Positions 35,995-48,998 of a DNA stretch of 64,000 nucleotides are shown here, one piece after another. The notes beneath the pieces are model-generated. The model searched no databases. It saw nothing but the letters and a program-made list of their open reading frames with translations, and was not told where the DNA came from. The DNA is from Osedax fenrisi (lineage: Eukaryota; Annelida; Polychaeta; Sabellida; Siboglinidae). Every line of letters starts with the position of its first letter. Position 1 is the stretch's first letter. The stretch is taken from positions 91,441,461-91,505,460 of the forward strand of contig OZ025240.1 in the NCBI GenBank assembly GCA_964019155.1, read 5' to 3'. Position numbers and translations under genes: made by a program.

Positions 35995-36741
35995 TATATG
36001 TATTTAATAATATATTAAAATACAACAATTTAATAATTTGTATTAAAATTAGAATAGTTCATACGATGCGAATTTATTAGTTACATGCATATGCATATAC
36101 CATGATATCCGATGTAATGCATCAATAGTGTTATGTATTTTTATCATCATTATGGATTAATAGGACATCTTGAAATATATTTATAACTAAATTAATATTT
36201 TATAAAATATATAGCAATAATGTTTATAATGTTTATAATGCTTTATATATTAATAATATATTGTTCTATTTTATATTAATACATTGTATATGCTAATTTA
36301 ATAACGTAATAAAAAAATAATTTATTTGATATCAGAATTATGTTAAATAATTTAAAAATCAAAAATACTTATTTAGGCTATTTATATATTTATAAATATT
36401 TTATTATAAATATATTTGTAGGATTTATAGTTTCTGATATACCGATCTTGTGCGTAAACATTACTTTCCATATTAGGATACTTTACCCTATATACATATT
36501 ATTATATTATTTTATATATATATTTTGAGATTTTATATTTTAACTTTTATAATATGTTTATTTTCAATAGTTACATATTAAAAAAGGATGTATTCAAAGA
36601 GAAAAGTTATATGCTTTGCCAGAAAAAGTGTATACTAATGATGTTCTACTTTCGGAATATCTTGGTTATTACATGAATATTTATAATAATTATATATCAC
36701 TTCCTGTTTCCTATTATTAATATTATTGTGTCTATTTCCTA

Positions 36742-36779
<38 letters not shown>

Positions 36780-37159
36780 CCAGAATCACTGTAGATATAA
36801 GTAATGTATTATTTATTTTTTTCAAATACCATTTAATGTATATTATATCTATCTAATAAAATTATTATTTTCAATTTATATTGCTAATTACTCATATTTT
36901 CTCATAATTTATATCTTCATATGTATAATAGAATATGTCATTCATGCTTCACTGGTTTTACTATTTGAGTATTTACACACAATTAACAATAAGATATTGA
37001 ATTGATTATTTATTACTTTTAGATTCTTTATAATTTATATCATTTACGTTTCTCTAACATTTACATATCTACATCATTTACTAATTATCATTTAGCTTGT
37101 ATTATACATGATTATATATTTTAATATTTTTCTTTAACATTTTATATGTCTACAATACC
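35995..37159. other. AT-rich stretch without recognisable genes
   Basis: (TA)n at about 36743-36775; short ORFs without motifs. Confidence 0.5.
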
Positions 37160-37509
37160 ATAAAGAAGAAATAAATATTCAGAGAATTTCTATCTCAGAT
37201 TTAACTAATATAGTCAATACTTTAGTATCAATAATTTATAATTTGACTGGGACTCTTGGTATTAAAGAAAAAGTGATATTTTATTGATTTTATTTTATTC
37301 TTTTTTTTTCTTCTTCTTTTTTTTTATCTTTTTTGTATTTTATTTTTAACTATATGTATATTAATAATATGTATAAACTTTTTAACTTTAATCAATTAAT
37401 TTTCAATTATAATAATACATTATTAGATAATGTTGATTCTTCTAATTTGTATTTAGATCTAACAATTGATTATATATATTATACTTCAGATGAATTTAAT
37501 TTAAATCAT

Positions 37510-38160
37510 AATTTAACAAGAGCTTAATGTAATTAGTATCAATTTTAGACGTTTTAAAAAAAACTTTGATAAATTGGCTTTATTCTTAAATTCTTTTTCA
37601 ATTTGTTTTGATAAAATAGTAGTAACTGAATCTTGGTTAAATGTTGATAATAATTTTGTATTTGATATTCCTGATTATAATACAGTAATATCTAGCCGGG
37701 TTCATAACATATGTGGAGGCATTCTAATTTATGTTAAAACATATCACATTTAATATACTATCTTTAGTTTCCAATAAATTGTTTGATAGTATTATTATTG
37801 AATAATTATTAAATAATAATAAAAAATATTTGTAGTTCTATACATATAACTCCAAACATCAATAATGGTACATTTACTATGTTTTCCAATTTATTATTCC
37901 CAACTTTATTTAAATATGTTGATAACAAAATAATAATTTGTGGTGATTTCAACATTGATTTAAAAAATTGTAACATTTACAAAAGTGCAGAAATATTTTT
38001 CGAAAAATGTTATGAATTAAGATATTCTCCTATGATAAATAGGCCAACTAGAATTGATTTAAATACACATTATTTTACTATAATTGTTAATTTTTTTACC
38101 ATCGTTATTGTGCAAAATTGTATGGCATTATTATATATGATTTATCAGATCATTTTATAA
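37510..38160 (+). pseudogene. LINE D2 endonuclease
   Basis: 'VISINFRRFKKNFDKLALFL', 'ICFDKIVVTESWLN' (catalytic Glu) and 'NICGGILIYVK' in one frame. Then, in the ORF 37879-38160, 'NKIIICGDFNIDLKN' and 'YSPMINRPTRID', with 'YDLSDHFIIIL' in another frame just after (38140-38170). All canonical apurinic-type blocks are present but split by stops. Confidence 0.65.
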
Positions 38161-38989
38161 TTATATTATCATTAATTATAAATATTATTAATACATTTAA
38201 ATCTAAACATAATTTAATTAATGATAATACTGTTTATCATTTTTTTTTAAACTGATAAATCAGAAACTTCATGTAATTTATTTATTGATTTTTGTATTCT
38301 TCAATTTAATATGTATTACCCTGTATATATATATATAATATATATATGAAAAAAGAAAATTTAAAAAAATGTATTCCATGGAAATTAAAAAAAATATAGG
38401 ATTAAACAAAAACTGTATATATTGGTATTGGTAGAAATATTGGTATTGAATTATATGACAACATTAGTAAGTATAATGTCGATGATTATAAAATTTCTTA
38501 AAATCACACAATATCAATAAATTCTTTATTACTGCATGTAATGTAGAGTTAAATCTACTTAATTTGTAGGTATAATAATGTATTAGAAATTATATCGGAA
38601 ACTACACATATTATATCTAAAAAATAAATAAAATAAAATAAATTTAATAACTAATATAATTTTGAAATTTGTAAACCAAAAGGCCTTACTTCATGTATAT
38701 AATTCAATGTTGTTATCAAATATTAATTATTGTATAATATTCTAGGATAATACTTATAAGACTTATAAGTATAAGACTCATTAATAATCAATATTTTATA
38801 AAAAAAAGAATTATTCGATATATTTTTATATTTTTATATTTCGATATTATATATAATAAACCTTATCTATATAATACTAAGGATTTATTTAAATTAACAA
38901 TATATTGCTACCTTTCAATGACTAAGTAAAATAAAATACTTGTGAATTCATGTTTAAAGTATATAATAATATTCAACGTGAAATAATAA

Positions 38990-39195
38990 TCAATCATTTT
39001 AGTAACAAATCTAATATTTATACGTGACATAAATAACTTTAATATTCCTTCATTAAAATTAAATATATGTTCACATTGCCTTAAAATTGGGGCTCCCTAT
39101 TTATGGAATTCACTATGTAATTTAAAAAAAATTAAAATTATCTCTTCTCAAAGAGTGATTAAAATAATTTCAAATTATATTTTTTCGACATAAAT
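38990..39195 (+). pseudogene. LINE D2 ORF2 C terminus
   Basis: Reads 'FIRDINNFNIPSLKLNIC', 'CLKIGAPYLWNSLCNLKKI' and 'FK'-like end; the 'WNSL' block marks the LINE ORF2 C terminus. Confidence 0.5.
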
Positions 39196-40069
39196 GAAAT
39201 TGGTTTTATTGTTTTAACTGTTATCACTTTCTCACATAATATAAAATTGCAAAAACATATATTATTAATTATAAATATCAATATTATAAAAATATATATA
39301 ATTAAAAATTAAAATTAAAATTTATATTTTATCAGATTGATTAAAATAATTTCAAATTTTATTTTTCCGACTTAAATATAATTAGTTTTATTATTTTAAA
39401 TTTATTACTTTCTGACATAATATAAAATTACAAAAAATATATTATTAATTATAAAATATCAGTATTAATAAAATAATTATTTAAAAATTGTCAGTATTAT
39501 AATATGTTTCATTTTATTATATCATTGTACCTATATTTTATATAATATATTTGTTTATTTTTTCTCTTGTTACTTTTAGTTTCTTTTATATTTAAATATT
39601 GGCTTTCTCCTATTTAGGTTCTCTATATTTTATTTTATTTTATTTTATTTTATTCTTGATGTGTTTCTTATATTTTAATTTTATTATTTGTTCATCTATT
39701 TATTATATTATATGATGATTACATTTAATTCAATTAAATTTATTTTAAAGACTCTTTGTGCCATAGCAATAAAGTGTCTAAAGTAAAAAAACAATCAAAA
39801 TATAACGGAACATAAACTAAAATAATATAACTAATAATAATTAACAATCGGAATATTGCTTTTATAATTAAACTGACAATGCCTAAATCTGATAATAATA
39901 ATAATAATAATAATAAAAATATTATATATATATATATATATTTATATATACAAATGTATACTAAATATACAGTAGTACAGCTACTATTTTAGTAAGTGAT
40001 TTATATCGCTATTAATAACTCGGTAGTTTAGCGAAGTTTAGATTGGATTAATACTTTAAATTACCTTAC
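39196..40069. other. AT-rich stretch with simple repeats
   Basis: (TTTTA)n at about 39626-39651 and (AAT)n at about 39893-39915; two similar ~90-bp segments at 39135-39280 and 39325-39470 ('aattataaatatca' and 'tttcaaatt'-'tttttcgac' blocks) are direct repeats. Confidence 0.5.
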
Positions 40070-40884
40070 CTTACCAGGTCAAGCTTGCTCGGCATAGCAT
40101 GACACGTTTTTTACATTCATCTATGTTTCCCATCACCTACTTCAGTTCATATGTAGTGCATCCGCAGTCTTCTCTAAGTTGTGCAGTATATGTCTTATTC
40201 GGCCGTTCAGGTTTTCGTTGCCCATGTGTAGGTTCCCATAGAAGCACTTCGCTAATCATTTCTTCTCTGCTTCGCCAACAATGTCCTGAGAAACGCATCC
40301 TATGTTCTTTAATTGTAATCGAGATCTTCTGGATATTTCCATATAATTCATTATTAGACATATGATCTTGCCATATTTTATTTAAGGCAGCGCGTAGCAT
40401 TCTTGTATATGCTCCATCAATCTTTTTCTCTAGAGAAGATGTTAATGTCCATGTGATGGAGCCATATACAAGGATCGATTCGACTGTGGCCCTATAGAAA
40501 TTTTTCTTCAGCTTTACAGAGAGATTAGATTTCCATATTGATGTCATATTGTTTAGTGCGGCTCAAGCCTGTCCAATCCTTACATTGACGTAATGATCAG
40601 TAGATGCGTCATAGCTTCCAAGATACTTGAAATCATTTACTTGTTTGATGATCTTACCCTTTAGACTTTTTATACAACTATTATTTTGCTGGTTCAGAGC
40701 TATATTCCGTTTTATCTGCATTTACACTTAATCCTATTTCGGAATCAGCTTCTTCGATTTTATGTAGCATTATATTAGCATCTTCAACGTTATCTGATGT
40801 AATGGCTAAATCATCAGAATAATCAGTATCAGTTATGTATATTGCAGGATGTCGGCTACTCATTCGTTTTTTTATGGTGAGACC

Positions 40885-41162
40885 TGTTATATAGTGAAAT
40901 GAGACAGAGTGTGGGTTGTATACTTTATTTACTGAATGAACACATGATTCTTTCGAACCAAGGAAGCGTGACACCTAAGGCTAGTGGTTGGTATAAAGGT
41001 TGTGACCGAAGTGACAATATTGTACTGGCTAATTCGGGATGCAACTGCAGTCGCACGCATTGCGTGCGTCTCCCATTAGCCAGACAGTAAACATATTATG
41101 TAATAATTAAATTGTACTATATATTGGATGCGTATGGAAAGTTCCATACGCAACACATAACA
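40885..41162. mobile_element. Solo LTR in LINE C1 with 5-bp target duplication
   Basis: 278 bp starting TGTTATATAG and ending CACATAACA (TG...CA, 6-bp inverted ends). Flanks are AGACC (40880-40884) and AGATC (41163-41167), a 5-bp duplication with one difference. Excision restores the reading 'KHIGLTIKK' of LINE C. It contains a perfect palindrome GCGTATGGAAAGTTCCATAC plus GC at 41130-41151. An AATAAA on the minus strand suggests minus orientation. Confidence 0.75.
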
Positions 41163-41293
41163 AGATCGATATGTTTATTATCATCAAGTGATTTTCTCAA
41201 GACATAGTCTAAACATATTATAAAAAGGAAAGGTGCAAGCGTGTCTACTTAATACCCGTAATACCCCAGTAGTGATCTCGAAGGGGGGATCTA

Positions 41294-41868
41294 CACTATA
41301 GCCGTCGAATTCACAAGAGGTGGGACTATAGGCGTGGCTATATTAAAAATACTATAAACGCTAATTCGATTATATAATACTGTAGATAGTTTTTATAGAG
41401 ATATTTAATTTAATTTGAATTGCTAATTCGATTATATAATAGTTACAAATATTATATTTATTTAATTTATGTTATTTATTGTATTTGCATGCATGACACG
41501 TGTTTATTTAAATGTTACATGTAAATAGATAGGTGGAAATAGGTGGTCTTTTAAAAAAGTTACTGGTCACTGAATATTGAATATTTTTAATTAATTTTTA
41601 GTATAATATATTCACAACATATAGCTCTAATTTATTCTTATTATTAAAAAATCTAAAATTAACCTAATATATATTAAAAATAAGTATTAATAATAATCTA
41701 TATGATTTATGACAATTTTATAAATTTAGTATATATTATATACTACATATATACTACCTATATAAGTGTATAAATATATAATTATATAATTATATAAATA
41801 ATATATGTATATTGGTATATATAGTTAAAAAATGTTAGGAAAGCGGGTTTCACACTAATATATAATAG

Positions 41869-41942
<74 letters not shown>

Positions 41943-41943
41943 C

Positions 41944-41994
<51 letters not shown>

Positions 41995-41995
41995 C

Positions 41996-42086
<91 letters not shown>

Positions 42087-42571
42087 CTATTATATATTAG
42101 TGTGAAACATTAGTATATATATATAAATATATTAAATTATAAAATTGTCATAAATCATATAGATTATTATTAATACTTATTTTTAATATATATTAGGTTC
42201 ATTTTAGATTTTTTAATAATAAGAATAAATTAGAGCTATATGTTGTGAATATATTATACTAAAAAATAATTAAAAATATTCAATATTCAGTGACCAGTAA
42301 CTTTTTTAAAATACCACCTATTTCCACCTATCTATTTACATGTAACATTTAAATAAACACGTGTCATGCATGCAAATACAATAAATAACATACATTAAAT
42401 AACTCAAACATTTTAACTATTATATAATATAAGTAAAGATTCAAATTAAATTAAATAAATCTTTAAAAAAACTATCTACAATATTATATAATCGAATTAG
42501 CGTTTATAGTATTTTTGATATAGCCACGCCTATAGTCCCACCCCTTGTGAATTCGCCGGCTATACTCAGTG
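41294..42571. mobile_element. Foldback element with ~550-bp inverted arms and (TA)n core
   Basis: The left arm from 'tatagccgtcgaattcac' (41297) pairs with the right arm ending 'gtgaattcgccggctata' (42564). Shared inner blocks include 'gggactataggcgtggctat', 'catgcatgacacgtgttta', 'taggtggaaataggtgg', 'gttactggtcactgaatatt' and 'ttcacactaatatataatag'. The core (41873-42085) is (TA)n broken by 'tattatagctattata'. No ORF. It interrupts the LINE C RT between VTTE and GVLQ-equivalent codons. Exact outer ends are uncertain by a few bases. Confidence 0.8.
41873..42085. repeat. Three (TA)n tracts separated by AGCT palindromes
   Basis: Core of the foldback element; AGCT-containing 'tatagctata'-type units at about 41937-41948 and 41988-42000. 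Confidence 0.9.
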
Positions 42572-42985
42572 GTAACCATCTTGAAGTATGGTGTATCTCC
42601 ATCTGGTGATCTAACCATTGATATTATTTCTCGATAGAGTATCATGATTGCTTCTATTGTTTCTGTGGTTATTCCATACGCAGAATATTTACTACGCAGA
42701 ATATTTTCGCAGAATATTTTTCATTTTACCGCGATGTATCGAATCAAATGCTTTGGCGAAGTCTACAAACAATAGTGTGGCCGGTAGATTCTTTTATCTT
42801 ACTCCTTCAATTATACGTCGGATTGTCAATATTTGTCCTGTAGTTGATCTATTCTGGCGAAAACCGTTCTGATTTTTCCGTAGGATAGGATCGATTTCCG
42901 GTCTTATGCGATTTAGGAGCATCACATTATACATTTTTTCTGCAATGGACGTCAGGGTTATACCTCTATAATTGTTGGCCTATAT

Positions 42986-44052
42986 ACTTTAAATAATATA
43001 TATTAATGTCCGAAAAATAAAGTTATGTATTATATTACTAATGTATATACTTATATATATATATATATACTCGTGAGTTAAACATTTAATTAAATAAATG
43101 GCATATATAATTAGATATCTATATTGGTGATATAAAATGGTAAATTTTGGTTAAATTCGGATATAATTAACAAATTCATTATTTTTACCTAGGTACTACG
43201 TATATTATATTATTTATTAGATTATTTATTAGAGTTAAAAATGATTTTATTATGTGTCAATTCATAATTAAGTATGATTATAAGTTTTATTTAGTGCAAT
43301 ATATGATTATTATAAGATTAATTATTAAACATGCATCTTTTTCTATTAGAGATTATAGAGTGAGACAAAAAACATTAAAAACATTTGAATTTGATTATTA
43401 TTAATAAATTAAAGATATATTTATCATATATATTAGTTACAATTATAAGCGAAATAAATATAGTTCATTAATTTATGTTACATTCATATCAGAGCATTAT
43501 TTTATTATTAACGTTAACAATATTTACTAGTAAATACTATAAAAGTGTTGTACGTTACTTTTATATATTTCACAATTATTACGTACTTAGTTCGCACTAT
43601 ATATTATATTTAATAATATAATCCAGTATTATAAAATATGTTTAATATTAACAATTATAAATCAAATGTTTATAAAATCACATTTATTTGTTCAAAATGT
43701 GTTTATATTATCAAAGTAATAATAGAAAAATAAGAATATGACGAATCTATTTCAAGTGAGAAGATATAAACATTACTATTTATAATTCGATCCTATCTAT
43801 ATACAAAATAATTATTCATTATACTTTTATATTGCCATTATCTTCGATTGTAACATTAATGATAAGTGTATTATCCAATCATAGTAATGCTAATAAACCA
43901 ATTAAGTTTCCGCTTTAAATTTTGAATATTTTTTATTAAAATTAATCAACTTATAATTTCAATATTTTTATTTTATACTATTTTGCATTTGTTTATAAAT
44001 ATGTATAACTATGTTTCAATATAAATATATGTATACTATATTTATATTTTAC
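42986..44052. other. AT-rich stretch without recognisable genes
   Basis: No motif seen on either strand. Confidence 0.5.
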
Positions 44053-44588
44053 TTTTAATTAGATGTTTTACTACAAATAATTCATATTATCTAGTCAAAG
44101 CCTATACCACCTATATACGGCCATTACTCGAATATCGTTCTTCTATTTGGAATCCAGGCAAAGACTTTATTGGCCTAAACAAACTTATTGAAAAAGTTCA
44201 ACATAAATTTACTAAGCGAATTTACTTCAGATGTAACTTTATTAAATCAACTTATGATACTAGATTGTGTTTTCTCAATTTAATGAATTTATCCCACCGC
44301 AGATTAAGAGCTAACCTGATTCTGGCTTTCAAGATACTGAACAATCTCGTGGATATTGATAAATCATCGGTATTCACAACTTATTCAACAAGTAATCGTG
44401 AACTTCTAATTAAAATACGCAAAGACAAATGTATTAATAAAGAAACCATAAATTCATTCAGGCACAGAGTGAGTACCGCTTGGAATTCACTTCCTCGTTC
44501 TGTGGCTTCGTCTAAATCTTTAAGCATATTTATTACAAATATAGATACTATTAATATTAATAGACATTTTTATTCTCAACATGCTTAA
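44053..44588 (+). pseudogene. LINE B3 ORF2 C-terminal region
   Basis: A continuous frame, longer than its only in-frame ATG (44265): 'RCFTTNNSYYLVKAYTTYIR', 'PLLEYRSSIWNPGK', 'KLIEKVQHKFTKRIYFRC', 'YDTRLCFLNLMNLSHRRLR', 'KILNNLVDID' and 'NSFRHRVSTAWNSLPRSVAS'. The thumb/C-terminal portion of a CR1/Jockey-type RT. No stops, so this copy is young or was inserted truncated; it cannot act alone. Confidence 0.75.
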
Positions 44589-44870
44589 ATGTAATGTCGT
44601 TATTTTTATAATTTTATTGTTTTTCTAGTTTTCGTTTTCGTTTTGTACTTTATTTGGGTATTTTATCTTACAAGCTGTATACTCATTTGATATATTAGGT
44701 GTGGAGAGATGTCAAAAAACAAAAATGCAGGGACCGTCCATCCCTCAGGATTTATGGGCATATAATCCTATATGGGCCTGACCAACCCCATACCTCTTCC
44801 CTAGTTATTTGATGATGTATTCAGACCGTTTGATCAACATCCCAAATATTGCTTTATTATTATTTTATTT
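44053..44870 (+). mobile_element. LINE B3, 5'-truncated copy (RT C terminus plus 3' UTR)
   Basis: Coding 44053-44588 is followed by a 3' UTR with 'gggaccgtccatccct' and 'catatgggcctgaccaa'-type sequence, similar to the 3' UTR of LINE B2 near 21580-21640. 5' truncation is the usual outcome of target-primed reverse transcription. Confidence 0.75.
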
Positions 44871-45657
44871 ACTTTCGGTGTGTCACACAGCCTGTCACAG
44901 GCTTTTAGGTACGAGAATTAGATTTTGTATATTGATGCTATCATAATAAAATTATATATATACTAGTATAGTTAGAAAGGTTATCAAATTCTATAATGTA
45001 AGTCCTATTTTAGTTTTTTTTAATTTTTATTTAAAAAAAAGTTATGATCACAAATGTGCTTTATTTGTATTTAAATTTGAATAGGATTATATTAAATTTC
45101 AAATATTATTTGTAAATATTAATCAAATACATTATTATATTTGAAATTTATTAATTACCAAAATCAGATTTTCTGTATTTGAATTATTAACTAGAAATAT
45201 TTTTGTATTTACTAGAGTATTTATATTTTAATAAGATATTAAACATGCATACCTGATTAAATAAGTTTTCATAATTATTAAAATCAGATTGTTATCATTT
45301 GTAATTGATTTTGTTATTGTATTTGAATAAAACATATATATATATATATATATATATTTATACATTTGTATATGATAAAATATATTTTGTAAATTAGTAA
45401 TTTAATAATGATAAAAATGAGATCTGCTCTATTTGTATTTTTATATATTTTAGTTTAATTCTTGTTTGGATTTAAGAGTATATTTATATTTGATAAAATC
45501 AAAATAATTATTATATTTAATATTAGAAAGTAAAAGTAATAGTTATCGAAAGTAAAACTATATTATATTATTTATATTCTTATTTTTAATTAAATCCATC
45601 ACTTAAAACCTATCAAATTCACTGGAATATAGGTATTCAACTCTTACTAACTAAATT
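44871..45657. other. AT-rich stretch without recognisable genes
   Basis: (TA)n at about 45331-45356; nothing else. Confidence 0.5.
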
Positions 45658-45806
45658 TTAGTTCCATGACTCATGAATCGTAGTGGTAATTTTCTCACTA
45701 GCTTCAGTAACAAATCGTCTCAGGTCGCTTCTATCCATGTCCAGTAGTTCACCGGTGATCAGACATCCACTGATTAATATTAAACACGCCTTTTTGCTGT
45801 CTTCAA
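45658..45806 (-). CDS. Possible terminal exon of a host gene (unrecognised)
   Basis: On the minus strand a plausible acceptor ('ttactattatatag') precedes an open frame of about 49 codons: 'VEDSKKACLILISGCLITGE', then 'LLDMDRSDLRRFVTEA' and 'SEKITTTIHESWN' before a stop. The amino-acid composition is ordinary and not A/T-driven, base composition is higher in GC than the flanks, and it resembles none of the LINE or gypsy blocks here. I do not recognise the protein family. It could be the last exon of a gene whose other exons lie to the right, or a retro-fragment. Confidence 0.35.
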
Positions 45807-46034
45807 CTATATAATAGTAAGTGATATTAATTAATACATTTTGCATATAGTGACTGATAGTTTGAGATATACAAAAATATTAAATATATAATTAAATAGT
45901 GATATGAATGAAACAAAATAAAATAACCGCCATAGATTTAAAATTTATTTAACTGTAGTATAGCAGATGGAAATAGATGCAAGATGGATTTGTAAACAAA
46001 ACATTAATTGATATGTATATACATATACTAACTT

Positions 46035-46262
46035 TACTTACCAGGTTGAGCTTTATCGTTACACCATGACACACGTTCTCAGATCATTTATATCGCTCAT
46101 CATATTTGGTAGGGATCCGACTGTATATGCATCATCCATCAACTTTTGTATATAGTTCTTTATTGGACACCAGGATACGAGATGTCACTCATGCAATGAC
46201 ATCTAGAGAAGAACATCTCTTGTGCCCATCTTCTATGCCCCAACAGTGTCCTAAAACCTATA
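46035..46262 (-). mobile_element. LINE C2, short 5'-truncated 3' end
   Basis: About 228 bp matching the LINE C1 3' end at 40070-40360: 'ttaccagg', 'catgacac', 'tcatctagagaagaacatct'-type and 'ccaacagtgtcct' correspond to 'caacaatgtcctgagaa'. Too short to code. Confidence 0.65.
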
Positions 46263-48998
46263 TAGAGAAATATATGAATGTATTCGGATATTATAAATAA
46301 ATGTATTGACCATTATGATTAATACATTAATTTGTATAAACAAACTATTATATTTATTATTTAAAACAGCTCTTTATTTTGTAATCATAATATATTTATT
46401 TAGCTACACTCATATGATATACATATAAATTAATATATTGTTCAGAAATATACACATGAAATACCTGTCGCACTATAACTATCTAATATGTAGATCTGCT
46501 CCGCTCAATAATAGTATTAAAATATGCTAGCATAACAGTAATTATATAACATTTATACGAACAATTAATACTAATATATATTATTATAGATTGATATTAA
46601 ATATATTACATAAAGCATAATAGTATGCTATAAAAATGTATATGAAGAAATAATACTAATAAATTAAATTTGTTTGTAAAATTTAAGATATTTAATCATG
46701 ATAATTAGGTTGTATATAACATGTATGATTTTGATGATAACAATAATATAACGACAATGTTACAACTAGAAATGTCTACTAAAATTATCTATTATTTATA
46801 AAATTAAAGTCTTATGGACGGCAAAACATGAATATTTACATGGTGGATATATGAGATTTTTTAAATAAGGGTTACTTTTAAATTACGATAACTCTGAAAT
46901 GAATAATAGAATGATTAAATTGTGTTGGAAAAAAGCATTATTAATTACATGTAGATCTATGTATATATTAAGTTATATAATTATATGAGAATGAGATCTA
47001 CAAAATTATTTTGAAAATACTACAATAAAATCATGTTTCGCCACCCATAAAAGGTAACCTTTATAAACATGTTACATTATTATAATAGTTCTATTATAAT
47101 AATTATATATTTAATGTATTATTACAAATAGTATATGTATATTTATTAAATACATGATTAATTAAGATGATATAAAATATTATTTATTGAAAATAGTATA
47201 TTTAAAAAAAATTTGATAGCACATGTTTTAACTTTTTATATAAGTATCCAGTTAATTATGAAGATATTATTATAATAATTATATATATAATTTATTTATA
47301 GCAAATAAATCAATACTTAGGTATATTCAAAAATAATTAATTTATATAGCATTTATGACTATAAAATTATAATAAAATAATCATCTAAACATTATTTATT
47401 CTATAAATTATAGCTCACTAAACATGTAATATTATAGTAAATATAGTATGTATTTTAATAATAATTAGTATATATATTCATTGTTATAATATATATTTAT
47501 AAATAACAAAAATAATATTATATATGTAATTCAGGCATTAAATAAATGATTTATTAATTTGATAATGAATATTATTAATTGATAAATTATTTTTCAAATA
47601 CTATTTTTAATAAATCTAACATTTTGAAAATTATTTTCAAACAATATTTTTATAATCATTTTTTCAATATTAATATAAATTTGTGTAGTCTTTTATGAAG
47701 TTATTGTAAATGATATACAATATATTTATAGGTACTTTTATAGATAAAACGTTCATAATTACACAGCAAGTAACATTATTTAAAAAAAATATATTTTTGT
47801 TATCACATTTTTAATCTAAAATTATATTAAATCGTTATAAATGATTTATAATCTAAAATTTATTTATATGATATTTCTATTAAAGTATTATTTTTTTATG
47901 TATATACATACTAATATTATATATGTATATATATATTTTTATAATATATATATTTATAAATAATTATTAAATATTATATATGTAAATAAGCATTCAATAA
48001 ATGATTTATCGAGTATTATTAATTGACAAATTTGAGATTTGCCTCCATTTTAATTTTGAATATTTTCAATATTTATGTAAATTTGTGTAGTATTTTATGA
48101 AGTTATTATTAAGTATATATTATATATTTAATAAAACATTTATAGATAAAACGTTCATAATGACGCAGCAATTAAAATTATTTTACAAAAATAATTATTT
48201 ATTATCGTATTTTTAATTTTAACAATACACATGTTCACTAACCAAACTCGCGCGAAGCAATGAAAGCAAACTTGTTGCTGATTGGACATATTCAAAAGGG
48301 ATGTTTACTTTATAATTTGACAGTTCAATTTTTAAAATCAGTTAATAAATAAGTGTTTTATGAACAAAATAAAACTTATGATTTTCAAAAAAATCTATGT
48401 AATGTTTTTCTCAACCTCGGCATATTATACCTTGTAATATAGGCCATTTTGAATCTCATTCGCGTCCGAAGTAGAACCTGTAAATCACAACTTATTTATA
48501 TTTGCTAACTATTATTTATATATTTCTGTCATTATTATTTATTGTTATCCATCGTTTTGATTCTAATCAATAAACTATTATCTATCTATCTATCTATCTA
48601 ATAAATATTAAATCGAATATTTATCATAACAGCTAGAATATATTATAAATAATTATATTTATAATGTGAAAACTAATGATATAATTAATATAATAATAAT
48701 ATATATATATATTATAACGTTAGCTGATAAATAGTTAAGGTTGTAACTTGTGGTTATTCCTTATTTCTATATATGCATATATTCTTGAGTTGTAGTTATA
48801 TTATTGTTAATGGTAAAAGTATAGTTAATAATTAGTGTGTAATATTGACCTCTGGTAATAATATAGGGTAAACTAGTTACGTTACATCTCCGCTTTCTTT
48901 AAATCACCATATACCTTAACTAAATTATAGTTTCTCTTTTATTTGATTAACTTGTTGATCTTTCTCATCATTGTATAGTATTTTTATAAGTGTGAGCT
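46263..48998. other. AT-rich intergenic stretch with a diverged duplication
   Basis: 47480-47830 and 47940-48220 are diverged direct repeats ('agataaaacgttcataat' at 47742 and 48144; 'aaataaatgatttat' at about 47541 and 47997). (TCTA)n at 48582-48600. A GC-richer patch at 48240-48290 contains an inverted CCAAT motif (48281-48285), possibly promoter-like. No genes recognised. Confidence 0.5.

Larger units (their letters stand above)
37160..39195 (+). mobile_element. LINE D2, internally deleted
   Basis: An ORF1 trace at 37165-37285 ('ISISDLTNIVNTLVS', also in 61031-61249), endonuclease at 37510-38160, then a gap and the C terminus at about 38990-39195. The RT palm appears to be missing. Extremely AT-rich. 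Confidence 0.6.
40070..42985 (-). mobile_element. LINE C1, RTE-like non-LTR retrotransposon with two nested insertions
   Basis: Minus-strand RT from 42985 to 40137. It is interrupted by a foldback element (about 41294-42571) and by a solo LTR (40885-41162). The 3' end near 40070 carries a (GGTAA)n-like tail ('ggtaaggtaaggtaa' on the minus strand), as in RTE-type LINEs. The family also occurs at 11097-11300, 46035-46262 and 55440-55835. Confidence 0.8.
40137..42985 (-). pseudogene. LINE C1 reverse transcriptase, split by insertions
   Basis: In minus-strand order: 'NNYRGITLTSIAEKMYNVM', 'LRKNQNGFRQNRSTTGQI', 'LLFVDFAKAFDSIHRGK' (catalytic Asp) and 'SPDGDTPYFKMVTTE' up to 42572. Next comes the foldback, then 'GVLR.' with frame change and 'DTLAPFLFIICLDYVLRKS' (41290-41170). 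After the solo LTR come 'GLTIKKRMSSRHPAIYITD' and 'YSDDLAITSDNVEDAN', where YADD is YSDD (40884-40690). The C terminus reads 'KKNFYRATVESILVYGSIT', 'RMLRAALNKIWQDHM', 'RMRFSGHCWRSREE' and 'LREDCGCTTYELK' (40547-40137). A small tandem duplication sits at 42677-42720. Confidence 0.8.

Noticed and set aside
40099..40365. 88-aa plus-strand ORF
   Set aside because: Antisense of the LINE C1 C terminus.
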